A stretch of DNA of 64,000 nt from Vanrija pseudolonga (Eukaryota; Basidiomycota; Tremellomycetes; Trichosporonales; Trichosporonaceae). A program made the position numbers and the translations under genes. Under the pieces are notes generated by a model. The model made no database searches and had not been told where the DNA came from. It worked only from the letters and a program-made list of their open reading frames with translations. The stretch lies in NCBI RefSeq assembly GCF_020906515.1, contig NC_085849.1, positions 2,542,001 through 2,606,000 of the forward strand, in the 5' to 3' direction. Positions 35,800 through 46,394 of this stretch are shown here, in pieces (the stretch's first letter is position 1; each line of letters opens with the position of its first letter).

Positions 35800-37266
35800 T
35801 TACAACCCGGTGGCCATGCGTCGTTGCAGAGCCTCTACACGCTCCCAAGGGTAGTCGCCGTTCCACACCTCCCGCCCGAGCACCTTGACCATTGATGGCA
35901 GGCCGTGCTGCTCAATCACAAAGCTGGCTGCAACTGTTGCCCAGATAACCGCTGGTGGGTTAGCCTTCCGGTCATTCCTCTACCCACCCTCGTGCATGTC
36001 CTTGCCCTCGTCGAGCGCCGCCATGAGCCCTCCCATGAAGGCGTTGCCCGCGCCGGTCGGGTCGACGACCGCCTTGTCCCACCCCGTCATGCCCTTGATC
36101 CAGAACGGCTGTACCCAGTATACTGGCACCTGAGGCGGGTGTGGCGAGAGCGGGTCAATCTGGACATCATGTGGCAAGTCCTCGGCCAGCGCGTAGCAGC
36201 ACCCCAAAGGACCAGCACGCAGCACGGCGGCCACTCGCGGCCGCAGGGCCAGCAGTCGGCGCGTGCAGTACTCGAGTGCGAGTTCCTTTTCAGCTTCGGA
36301 AGGAGGGTCGATGCCATACAGCGCTATTGCCTCCGTGTCGTTCGGGCTGTGGGTCAATGGCTGCTGGCATTTCGGCCATTCTCACCTGATGACATCAACA
36401 TGGTGGGCGATCTTCTTGGCGATGAAGGCGAGGTTTTCAGGCAGGCAGCTCGGCTGTGCGGGTCGCGGGTAAGTTTTGGAACGTGTGTGTGCCGACGCGG
36501 CCAGCCGACCTACGGGCTCGGGCTCCCAAAGGAACCCCGGGTGCCAGCCACCTTCCGTCTCGGCGCTCATGGCTGCAATCTCGGCGATTGCCTGTACTGC
36601 GCGGTCGGGGAAGGACACGAGGTGGATCCACGACGGGAGCGGGGCGGTCCACTCCGTGTCGAGCAGGTCGCGCGGCGAGAGGAGATATGGGTGGGTGAGG
36701 TACTCGAACCTGGGCGCAGCGTTGGCGTGTGAGCTCTTGTTGTGAATGTCTCGGCGCCCGGCTCCGCCCAACTCACCCGCGCACCTGGCCGCGATAACGA
36801 TTGACGGCGCGCGTCGTGCCGTGCCCGTCCTTTCGCTGCCTGAACGCCCACATGTCCTTGCCAAAGGCCTCGAGCGTGGCGATCATGGGCGATGGCAGTG
36901 TTTCTGGCGTGTAGTCGACGATCATGCCCAGGCGGGATGGTGGGAGGAAGATGCGGGCGCCGACAATGGCTAGGGTTGGTTAGTGGTGGGTGGGCTAGGC
37001 GCGGGGGGCCGGGGCGGCTCACCATATGTGCCAGCTCCGCCGATCTGGCCGTCAGCGTGAGAGCGCGGGCTTGTGGGGGGCAAGCAAGCCTACCTGATCT
37101 GGCTGGTCGAGTGGCTTCTCCTTGCCATCCTTGTCCACGCTGATGAAGGTGTCGATGATGAAGGCCTCTGGGGGCAGGTGAGCTTGGGCAAGGTGCGGTC
37201 GCGGTGATAAACTCTCTAGCCCCTCTACGTACCTAGTGTTGCTACGCGAGCACGTTTCAAGGACAT
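35800..37266 (-). CDS. MAK32: PfkB-family carbohydrate kinase-like protein (Mak32 type)
   Basis: Exons are 37266-37233, 37167-37094, 37044-37023, 36969-36777, 36709-36514, 36453-36386, 36346-35988 and 35951-35800 (365 residues). PfkB features include IGGAGTYAIVGARIF near residue 37 and the C-terminal signature VVDPTGAGNAFMGGLMAAL. In active sugar kinases the signature holds GAGD, whose Asp is the catalytic base; here it reads GAGN. Yeast Mak32, needed for upkeep of the L-A double-stranded RNA virus, is the closest named relative I know with an altered motif, so the symbol is tentative. The fifth intron, between PEP and PSCLPENLA, could be read through in frame, giving about 20 extra residues. 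Enzyme activity is doubtful. Confidence 0.8.
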
Positions 37267-37892
37267 TGTCGTGCGTGTATTGTGAATGATTGAAGCAGCG
37301 GCAGCGTCTTGAGAGATGAGAAGTGAAAGGTTTGTGGGCTGCTGGCGCCCGCTCCTGCGTGGTGGATAATAGTGTCTTTGGCGTCCAAGGTGACGGGCTT
37401 GTCCCACCTTTGTCTGGAACACCTCCACCACACAACACCACTCGACATTTTTGATCCCGGGGGTGGTGGGTGGGTGACAACGACGACGGGGACTAGATTG
37501 AGGGGGGGCGGGGGGGCATTGTTGGGCGCGCTGGGCACAGTGTCGTGAGGCATGCATGCAGCGTGGAGTGTGTCGGCGCATCGAGCCTCGTCTATTCCAA
37601 CGGGCGGGCACTTTGCGCAGTGCATGATGGCCGTTGATGCAACAGGTTAACTTCTCATTTGTGGTGACGCTGGAGCCCCGGATCAATTACAAAGTGGAAT
37701 GCCACCATTGTAATGCAGCCCTGGGCACAATTTGCTAATGCATTTAGGATTACACCCACCTACCCTGACACCACTCCTCGCACCCACGCTGCCCAAACAA
37801 CAACTGGCATCCATCATCCAACTTCGCCTTTGTTCTCCACACGCCAGTCGCCGCTCCTCGCGCGCTGGCACACACACACAAAAGACAACACA
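37267..37892. other. Divergent promoter between MAK32 and the gene at 37.9 kb
   Basis: This 626 bp stretch has a G-rich run near 37495-37520 on the plus strand and a CACACAC leader before the ATG at 37893. No gene is seen. Confidence 0.45.
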
Positions 37893-38635
37893 ATGACAAC
37901 CAGCATAACTGTAAGCTCCCGTCACCTCTCCACCCTCCTCACAATGATCACAAAGCTCACGCCGACGCAGGACGCGCGCTTCACGCACCTCCACGCGACC
38001 GAGTCGCACATCATCGCCCTGCTAACCGACGACCCGCCAGAGCACGGGTGGTCCGTCATGCCGGGGTTTGACGAGAACGTAATCTTCAGCCCGTATCTCG
38101 AGCCGCCGCGCCTCGACGCCGACGAGACGCTCCCGAGCCAGGTGCACCCTAGCTACCCATACGGGAGGCCAACGACACTGGGCCAGGGGCACGCGCAGCC
38201 TGTGCGCGCGGCGGCGGGGAACCACCTCTCCGCGGCGCACCGCGACGGCCTGGTGTGGGACGAGCTCGACCTCGAGGGCGTGCTCGAGACGCCGGACGGT
38301 GGCGAGGTGCCGCCCGTCATGGCTGTGAGTGGGAGCGAGCTGGCGCTTGGCCGTTGTTTGGTTTGCTGACAACTGCCCAGGGATCAAAGCGCCCCCCGTC
38401 ACCATCATCACCAGCCCTCCGACCCCACCACATCCCCCTCCCCCGCTCGCTCCATCTGCGGCACTACCTCGAGCGCCAGCGGCACGCAACCCCGCCAGCG
38501 CCGGCCGACCCATTCGACGCGCCGGTCCCCAACGAGACTTACGCCGAGGACGACCCGGATAACCCCAACGCTGCCGCAGTGCCAGAGGTACAGGCCGAGC
38601 CTGAGCCCGTCGTCGTGAGCGACGACGACGAGTAG
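37893..38635 (+). CDS. Unrecognised small acidic-tailed protein
   Basis: Two exons, 37893-38324 and 38381-38635, give 228 residues. A further 60 nt segment at 37911-37970 has splice-like ends (GTAAGC ... GCAG) and is open in frame, so the protein may be 208 residues instead. The centre has FTHLHATESHIIALLTDD and DGLVWDELDLEGVLETPDG. A Pro/Ser-rich stretch follows, and then an acidic tail ending in VVVSDDDE. I see no membrane segment, signal peptide or known motif. The codon pattern and the clean 56 nt intron with a CTGAC branch motif support a real gene. Function unknown. Confidence 0.6.
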
Positions 38636-40041
38636 CGCGGCAGGCGTGAGCATCACGTCGTTCCAGTAGACAGCATCCCACACATACCCTGCACTTTCAT
38701 ATCCCTCTGATCATACCCACCCCCACCCCAGCCAGCCAAACCAGACATGATGATCCCACCCAATTGTCATCCTTAATCCGAGGGCTACAAAGCCCAAGGA
38801 CGGAGAACAGGGCGCCCTCCGGGAGCGGAAGGGACTGATCTGGCATCTGGCTGGCATGGTGCGCATGGCTTGTTGTAGATAGACATGTACGCTTGAAGCG
38901 AGCGACACGTGTGGCAGCTGCCACTCACTTGGTGCGCTTGCTTGATTCCAGCATCGCCACCCGGTGTCGGCCGCTCCGACTCGCGTCATCTAGTCGTCAC
39001 TTTCTCGTCGGCCGACACCTCGCTAGACGAGTAAACGTCACAAAGGCTATCAGATAGCGGGAGCGCGGGCGCGGGCGTGCATCGTCGTCACCACCGTCAG
39101 ACGCAGCACACATGCCCGAGGATGCGAGGACTGTACGGTTCAGTCGCGCACAACGCAAGGCAACCAGCCACCCGCCGTCGCTCGTGCTCGAGGCGAGGGT
39201 CGGTCGGGTGCGAGTCGGCCCCCTCCGAGCCAGCAGTCAGCAGCAGTCAGCAAGGAGCACAACATCGATCACGACGACGACGACGGCGGGCGCCGCAGTG
39301 TTTGTTCCTTTCCTGCGCCGCGGCGCTCGCTACGCTCATGGTGGCGGCGGCGCGTGTCTCTGATACCTGAGCGAGTTCATCGAACAGGCGAGGTAGACGG
39401 CATGCAGCCAGCGGCAGCGGCTGCCGTCCGAACACGCCGAGATTGACGCGCTTGGCACCCAGCAGGGATCGCAGGGCCGGCCCCGTCGGCCCTTTTTTCA
39501 GCTTCCAAGCCGCCGCCTGCTCGTCGGTTTCCTGCGTCCGTGGCCGCCTGCCTGCCTGCCCCTGTGGCCCTGTGGCCTGTGGCCTGTGGCCTGTGGCCTG
39601 TCCGCCCACGCTCAAGCACCCAAGCCAAATCCCGTCTGTCCCTCCCCCCCAATGTCACCATCTCCGGCCGATCCGATCCTGCGTGCTTGCTGCTGTAAAC
39701 ATGCGTCGTTTAGGCAACTGGCCGTGACAAACAAAATTATCACAGACGCGACGACTTGCACCACCACACCCAGCACTATGCACCAAATGCCATCGTAATG
39801 TGCTCACATACGAGCGCTCTATAAGTACACACACGAGGTGGACTTGTCTATTATGGGGTAGGGTTGGCGGTAATGCAGATACGTGACAGGCGCAGTCTGT
39901 CGCGCAGTCGGCACTACTCGCTAGGGTAGGTCGGGGTGGAGGAGGCTACGCGGTGGGTGGTGGGTGGGTCGTCGAGCCCGGGGCTAAGTAACACGATAAT
40001 GAAGAGGGTATTGAGGTGTCTCGGCGCCGCCGCGATGTCGT
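38636..40041. other. Gene-poor interval between the small gene and HAP2
   Basis: About 1.4 kb without a supportable gene. It contains a 7-bp tandem repeat (39562-39600) and several short open frames in GC-rich sequence on both strands, none with coding character. No tRNA-like A and B boxes were noticed. Confidence 0.45.
39562..39600. repeat. Tandem CTGTGGC minisatellite
   Basis: Five copies of a 7-bp unit, CTGTGGC, the first slightly offset by an extra C, lie in an intergenic region. Confidence 0.8.
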
Positions 40042-40985
40042 CTATGTCGAGGGAGCAGCTTCTGAAGGCGATCCGTCGGTGGATGGCTCGCCCGACACTG
40101 ATCCGTTGGCGCTCGCCGCTTCCTTTGCTGTTTCTTCGCGCTTGAGCTGCTCAATCTCATCGGCAGTAAGGAAGCGGCCGCCCTTGCCACGGGGGCGCGA
40201 GCAAGCATGGCGATGCCGGGATTCGTGGAGGTAGGGCTGTGAATGGTGTCAGTTTAACAAGTCATGAGAAAGATGCTGCACGAGCTAACCTTTCGGGACC
40301 GCACGAGACGGTTCAGCTCTTCCAACCTCGCGCGCGCGAGGCGGCGCTTGAGTATCCGGTGGTACTGCTTGGCGTTGACGTAGAGGGGCTCCTCATTGTC
40401 CGCGTCGGCGTCCTCGCCCTCTGCATCGCCGTTGCCGTTCTCGACCTTGACGAGGTCGTCGTCATGGGCCGAGCCGTCGACGTAGGCCTGGGTGGGATCT
40501 TCATGCGATGCTTCAGATCCAGAGTAGAGACCGTTGGTAGCATGGCGGTAGGTTGATGGACCGGGCTGGTTGATCTCGAGATCGAGGAAACGAGCCGTCT
40601 CGCCGTGGCCGTTCATGAGATTGCCGTTTGATCGGTCGTCCATGACGCCGGCGTGGTCGTTGCGGTACTGTGCCGCAAAGTCTGGCTGGACAAGGCTGTG
40701 GGGGTACGCGCTTGTCTGAGCGGCCTGGCCGTTTGCCTGGCCCTGGCGCGGGTTGTAAGAGTGCGATGCTCCAGAGTGGCCAGTGACGCCAAAGGCGCCC
40801 AGGTCGTCGGTATACGAGTAGGATGAAAAATCCAGAGCCGACTGTCCTGCCGATGCCGAGTCGTTGTCGGATGCACCTCCAACGTAGTCGTAGGCACGTC
40901 CCAAGGCCGACGAGTCACCAAATGAGGGACTTGCCGAGTATGTGCCGGCGTTGGGAAGGAGGGAGAGGAGGGTGGAAGTGTTCAT
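40042..40985 (-). CDS. HAP2: CCAAT-binding factor subunit HAP2 (NF-YA)
   Basis: Exons are 40985-40290 and 40236-40042 (296 residues). The subunit-interaction helix EPLYVNAKQYHRILKRRLAR begins near residue 199. After the intron comes the DNA-contact region PYLHESRHRHACSRPRGKGG and RFLTADEIEQL, diagnostic of NF-YA. The N-terminal 195 residues are Ser/Gly/Asn-rich and unstructured. With Hap3 and Hap5 it binds CCAAT boxes; in fungi the complex controls respiration, iron and nitrogen genes. The start at 40985 is the natural MNTSTLLSLLPNAG, but the frame stays open upstream to an ATG at 41243, so an extended form cannot be excluded. It diverges from the ATP synthase gene ATP5. Confidence 0.94.
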
Positions 40986-42193
40986 GATGGTCGGTGGTGG
41001 GTGGAGGAGGGGGGAGGGAGGGAGGGTGGTGGGCGGCGATGTGGGTGTGGTGGGAGGGTGTGTGCTGGTGCGATGTCGGCCAAAGGATAGGTAGTCGTCG
41101 TTGTTGTGGGGGGGTGCGGCTGTGCACGTCGGAGATGACGGCGCGTGTGACGGTGAGTGAGTGTTGACTGCACGCGACCTTTGTTGTGTCTTGTGCGAAG
41201 ATGGATTGCGGGCCAAAGGAAGGGGTGGGTGGGTGGATTCCAAAGTGGTCTAAAAACGAGGTGTGTGCGTTGAAAGAAAGGAAAGGATGGGCAACCAGCG
41301 GCGGAGAGATCGGGCGGAGGCGAAGGGGGAAAAGGAAAGGGGGGGGGGGAGGCAAACTTGTAAGGAGAGTTATAGAAATCCGGGCTGAAACCAAGTTGTG
41401 TTATTAGGAACAGGCCTCCGTTGCTTGTAGTCAAGGGGCCAGGAGCAAGGCAGGGCAAGGGAGAGTGAGGGACGGCAGAGGGGCAAGAGGGGGAGGGGCA
41501 GGCAGGGAACAAGGGCGGCGGCGGCGGCGGCGGAGGCGGCGGGCGCGCCTGCTTGCTGCGTTTGCTGATGCGTTTGCTTTGTACTGCAAGTCGGTCGGGG
41601 TAAAGCGAGATGTGTTGCTGCTAGCAGGTTTACGCTTGGTGGCAACAAAGGTGGGACGCTATCAAAGGAAGGTGGGGGGGCAAGGGGTGGATTGTGCAAT
41701 GTGCGATGAAAGTCATCAACCGGATACTGCACTCTGCGCGTGCTATTGCTCTCGTGCATCTTTGTTTTTGATGGCATCTGCGTCGAAAAAAAACTCGGCG
41801 GCGGCGGCGACGGCTTGAACGGCTCGAGCAATGCCACGGCCACGGGCCATTACGGATTACGGAATACCACTAACCCGTCAATTACAAGTGATTAGGTTTT
41901 CTAATTCCTCCTAATCCGGCGCAGCGGCATACAAACTAGACACTGAAAAAAAAAGCATCCCCACCGCGAACACCAAGTCAGGCACGACCCAGACGGGATC
42001 AAAAGAGTGCCACACTGCGTCAATACCGACTTGTTCCGGCGACGCAGGCTGGCGGGCAGCCTTGACTGGCAGCGAGCGCGGCACTGGCAGCCAGCCTGCC
42101 GCTGCCTGCACGCACCGACGCACCTCACCTCGAGCTCACCATCACCACCACGACCCCCGTCCTCCCCATCCCACTCCCCACTCCGCAACCAAA
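40986..42193. promoter_or_regulatory. Divergent promoter of HAP2 and ATP5
   Basis: This 1.2 kb region has long purine-rich runs on the plus strand (41280-41360), which are pyrimidine tracts in the HAP2 leader, and a (CGG)n stretch near 41516-41545. The part nearest ATP5 (41850-41930) is AT-richer with repeated ATTA/TAAT. I found no CCAAT or ATTGG. Confidence 0.5.
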
Positions 42194-43326
42194 ATGGCCT
42201 CCATCGCCCGCACCTTCGCCGCCCGCGGCTACGCCACCGCCGCCTCGGCCGTCAAGGTGTGTTTCTTGTCGCTGTCGGATCGACGAATCGGCGTACCGCG
42301 GCGCGGAGAACTCGGAAAGATGAGGAACGGCGCTGGAAGAGGAGCGGAGGGGGTGCGCCGGCCCCGCTGGCGGCGGCGGCGTGCGCGCTATCGACAGGCG
42401 TAACGTCGGTTGTCGTGCGGGCGTGTTGCGCCCCTCCGCTGCTTGAAGCGCCGTCCCGAATCCATCGATGCGCGCACTCCGAACCCGCGGCGGCACGCCG
42501 ATTCGAGATCCGGACACACATGAACCCACAACCCCGTACCCCGCTGACACTCCCCAGGCCCCCGTTCAGCTCAACTCGCTGACCGGCACCTACGCCACCT
42601 CGGCCTACCTTGCTGCGCTCCGGAAGGGCCCCAAGGAGCTCGACGCCCTCGCCAAGGACGTCGAGGTCTTTGACAAGAAGATCAAGGAGGACAAGAAGGT
42701 CCAGGCTCTGATCGGTGCGTGGAGCGTCGGCGCGCTGCTGGTGTGCGCGCGGCGATGGCTTGAGAGCAACAGCTGACGGCTTGTCCTCTGGAATGATTGT
42801 GCGGCCTCGTGAACTTGATCTACCCGCTCACAAACTCCAACTCGAACCACCTCCTCCCCCACAGACAACCCCACTCTCTCCGCCGCCGAGCGCGCCGAGG
42901 CCCTCAAGGGCGTTGTTCCCTCGGGCTCGTCGCCATACCTCCTCAACCTCCTCTCGGTCCTCTCGGAGAACGGCCGTCTCTCGTCGGCCGGCAAGGTCTT
43001 TGCCGACTTCCACACCCTCATCGCTGCCTACCGCGGCGAGGTCGAGATCACCATCACCTCGGCCGAGCCCCTCGACTCCAAGTCGCTCACCCGTCTTGAG
43101 AAGGCCATCAAGAACACCTCGGTTGCTGAGGGCAAGACCCTCAAGTTTGTCAACAAGGTCAACCCCTCGATCCTCGGTGGCCTCGTCGTCGACTTTGGAG
43201 ACAAGACGATTGACCTTTCGGCCGTCTCGAAGGTCAACCGCTTCAACGCTGCCCTTGCTCGTGAGTGCGGGGGGTGATGGTGCAGGTGGGGAGAGCAGAA
43301 CTGACACAATCACAGAGGGTATCTAA
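42194..43326 (+). CDS. ATP5: ATP synthase OSCP subunit (subunit 5), mitochondrial
   Basis: Exons are 42194-42256, 42558-42714, 42865-43260 and 43316-43326 (208 residues). MASIARTFAARGYATAASAV is a clear mitochondrial presequence. The OSCP/delta domain follows: YATSAYLAALRKGPKELDAL, FVNKVNPSILGGLVVDFGDK, and the ending KVNRFNAALAQGI. The protein joins the F1 head to the peripheral stalk of ATP synthase. The first intron is 301 nt, the longest inferred in the window, and separates the targeting signal from the mature part. The last exon is just 11 nt including the stop. HAP2, a regulator of respiration genes in fungi, lies divergently upstream. Confidence 0.95.
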
Positions 43327-43873
43327 GTGATAGAGCGAATAGGTGCAGATGAATGAATAGCATTGCCATGGGTGGGCGAAGCTGGCGTAGCCAGCGAAGC
43401 CGCTCTGTGTCGGTGCGGGGCTGGTGGTGTGTAGAGGAACAGGACAGAAGGACAGGATTAGAGCAGGCGAAGGGAGCCGGGGGGCAGCCGTCGTGTATGT
43501 GTGTGGGCAGCGGCGGCGGCGGCGGCGGCCGCAGTGGACGGGGTTGTATACGGGCAATCAGCACGGGCGGGGGGCTTGGTCGAGGATCAGTGTGCCCGAG
43601 GCGGCAGTCAGTCATAAAAGCCGCACCTCCCGATCTCGAGCCAGTCATCTGGAATCTCGCGGCGCTGAGGCGCAGTGAAGCAGCAGAGCTGCATACCGTT
43701 GTGCAGTTGCAGTGTGCCCAGCTGCGAAGTAAGGCCCGTCGCGACGTGTAAGATGCCGGCGGTAGTGACGTCGTGACGGGCGAACCGAACGACCAACCTT
43801 GCCTTACCGTCTCCATCTCTCTCCTCACTCCTCACTCACCCACCACCACACCCACCCCACCCCACGCCGCATC
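43327..43873. other. Intergenic region between ATP5 and YVH1
   Basis: This 547 bp stretch has a (GGC)n run near 43508-43530 and a CACCACCACACCC leader before the YVH1 ATG. No gene is seen. Confidence 0.45.
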
Positions 43874-45937
43874 ATGCCGCCCCGTCCCTCCCTCCCGCTC
43901 CGCACACAAACCGACGCCCCCTCGGAGCCGCCAGCAGATGCCACCAAGCCAGACGACACGGCCATTGACGACGTCTACGCGCAGGTGGACGCTACCGGCT
44001 CGCTAGAAGCCGCAGCGCGCAAGCTCGCTGCCATTGCTGCCGCTGAGGCCGAGGACGGCGGGGTCACGCCTGTGGTCGTGCAGCGGCGGCAGGTGTGGGA
44101 GGACGAAGACGACGAGTATTTCTACCGCGGTGGTGGGGGGGAAGCAGAAGAGGAGGCGGAGGAGATCGAGCACCTGCAGGAGGTGTACGATGGCTTGTGG
44201 GTCGGCGACCTCGTCGCCGCTATGGATGGTGATGGGCTCCGGGAGCGGCGCATCGTGAGTACACACGTTGCGCTATCGACTCGAAGCGCTCGCGCTGCCA
44301 GCGAGCTCGCTCACGCTCGCTCTCTCACAGACCAACATCGTCTCGCTCCTCCGCCCGCGACTCCACTTCGAGTCGTCGTTCGCGACGTACCCCGTCGAGA
44401 TCGACGACGTCGCAACGAGCGACATGCTGCAGTATCTGCCCTCGACGTCGGCGTGGATCGGCGAGGCGCTGGCAAGACGCGCAGGCGAGGCCATCACCGA
44501 ACGCAGCGGCGACATTGCGCCCGGCGTCGGCGAGACGACGGCCGGCGCAGTCCTCGTCCACTGCCAAGCGGGCATGAGCCGCTCCGCGACCGTTGCGGCT
44601 GCGTTCCTCATGCGCGCCGCCGGCCTCGACCCCGTCGAGGCCGTCGCTGTCGTCCGTGAGGCGCGCCCAGTCGTCGACCCCTCCGAGACGTTCTGGCACC
44701 AGCTCGGGCTGTACTACCTCGCCGACGGGCGCGTCACCATGAAGGACCGCGCCACGCGCCAGTGGTACCTCGAGCGCACGACGGGCATGGTCATGAGTGA
44801 GTCGCGTGGGCTGGCGTGGGCTTCTGTATACATGCTGTGTGCTGCGCGCGTCGTGTCGACTCGTGCGTGGCCGAGTCGTAAGGTCGGCACCGAGCAGTTG
44901 CGTTCCCAGATATGAAGCACCACCACACCCCAACCAACCACCTCCACTTTCCGCCTCCGCCATCCAAATTTCCTTCCTGTCCCACCCACCACACACCACA
45001 CTCCCCCGCTAACATCCATGACAGACCAAGGCGCCGCCCCGTCAACCGAGCACATGGCGCGGTATCCCGCCACGCCGTCGGCGTCACAGCCGCCCACGCC
45101 GTCGGGCGGGCAGGGCCGCAGGAAGATCAGGTGCAAGATGTGCCGCCGGCACCTGGCGGTGCGCGAGCACATGATGGACCACATCCTGGACCAGAGCCCG
45201 ATCAGCCGGCCGCGCACACCGTCCAACATCACGCTGCCTGGCCCGCTCGCCATGACGGCAGAGCAGGCGCCGGCAACCGAGGGCGTCGCGGACGTGATCA
45301 ACCCCCTGACGGGGCTGCCGCTGTCCAAGTCGCGCCGCGGCTCGTCTGCAGGCGACGAGGGCCGGCCCCGCGCGCGCTCCATCCTCGGCGGAAGCGGCGC
45401 GCCAGAGCCCATGACGTCCAGCGCGAGCGTGTCGCGCCGGCCGAGCCAGAACGCGCGGCCCATCCTCGACGCGGACCAGCTCGCTGCGCGGCTCCCCCCG
45501 CAGCTCGCGGCGCTGCGCGCAGCGCAGAGCGGCGGCGCGTCCCCGGCAACGTCGACGGCAGCGAGCTCGCCCGAGGCGAGCGGCACCCCGCTCTCGGCCG
45601 TCGCGAACGCGCCCACGCCCTCCGCGCCGCCCCGGCGCCCCTCGTTCGGCATCGCTGCCCCTGCGCCCATCCTCGTCAACCCCAAGTGCTCGGGATACTT
45701 TGTCGAGCCGCTCACGTGGATGGAGCCCGTGCTCAACGCCGGCGGCGTGAGCGGCAAGCTTGTGTGTCCGAACGACAAGTGCGGCGCCAAGATCGGCACG
45801 TTTGACTGGGCCGGCATGCAGTGCGGGTGCCGCGAGTGGGTGACGCCTGTGAGTGCGGCAAGGGGGAGGGAGGCGCACAGCTGACACAAACGCAGGGATT
45901 CTGTATCCACCGCAGCAAGGTCGACGAGGTGTGGTAA
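43874..45937 (+). CDS. YVH1: Dual-specificity phosphatase Yvh1
   Basis: Exons are 43874-44254, 44331-44796, 45025-45848 and 45896-45937 (570 residues). The active site VHCQAGMSRSATVAAAF fits HCx5R, with Cys near residue 205 and Arg near 211. The C-terminal zinc region has RCKMCRRHLAVREHM, then NPKCSGYFVEPLTWM, LVCPNDKCGAKIGTFDWAGM, QCGCREWVTP and a last short exon GFCIHRSKVDEVW, all hallmarks of Yvh1. The zinc part releases Mrt4 from pre-60S ribosomes, so the protein works in ribosome assembly. A Ser/Pro/Ala-rich insert of about 200 residues separates the first CxxC from the rest and makes this protein longer than yeast Yvh1 (364). The third exon follows a 228 nt intron. Confidence 0.95.
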
Positions 45938-46394
45938 CGCAGCGCAACGCAGCCGAACCCCCAAAACATGTCTCTAGCATCATCTCATGCATCTTCATCT
46001 TCATCACGCATGCCTAGTGTACACTGCACTGCTTTGCAGATCTCGTCAAGATGACCATCAGGCCGAGCGATCAGGCCACAGGCACGTACAAACCTCATGA
46101 TATCCGCCTGTCTGGTACGACGTTGGCTGGCATGACGTTGGCTGGCGTCTCGCCGCCGCCGCGCTCGACACGCATCATACATCAGCACTCCAACTCGATA
46201 ACATGAAAACGTAAGGTTTGTTGGTCTGTGATCTGCAAACTAGTCTTCTCCTCGGCTAACCGGCGGTGAGCTAGCTGGGCAGGGCAATGCTGCGGCGCTC
46301 AGCAGCTCAGCTCTCTCTCAGCTCTGTCTCTCTCTCTCAGCTCGCGCTCAGCTCGCACGTCGTCGTCGTCGTCGCGTGAGCGGTCAGTTGTCGT
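45938..46394. other. Convergent 3' region between YVH1 and BBP, with repeats
   Basis: This 457 bp stretch holds two 3' UTRs, a 15-bp duplication (GACGTTGGCTGGCAT at 46119-46133, repeated to 46146), and a CT-rich microsatellite. Confidence 0.5.
46297..46374. repeat. CTCAG/CT microsatellite and CGT run
   Basis: Imperfect GCTCAG and CTCTCT units span about 46297-46356, followed by five or so CGT units to 46374. It lies just beyond the BBP stop. Confidence 0.75.
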
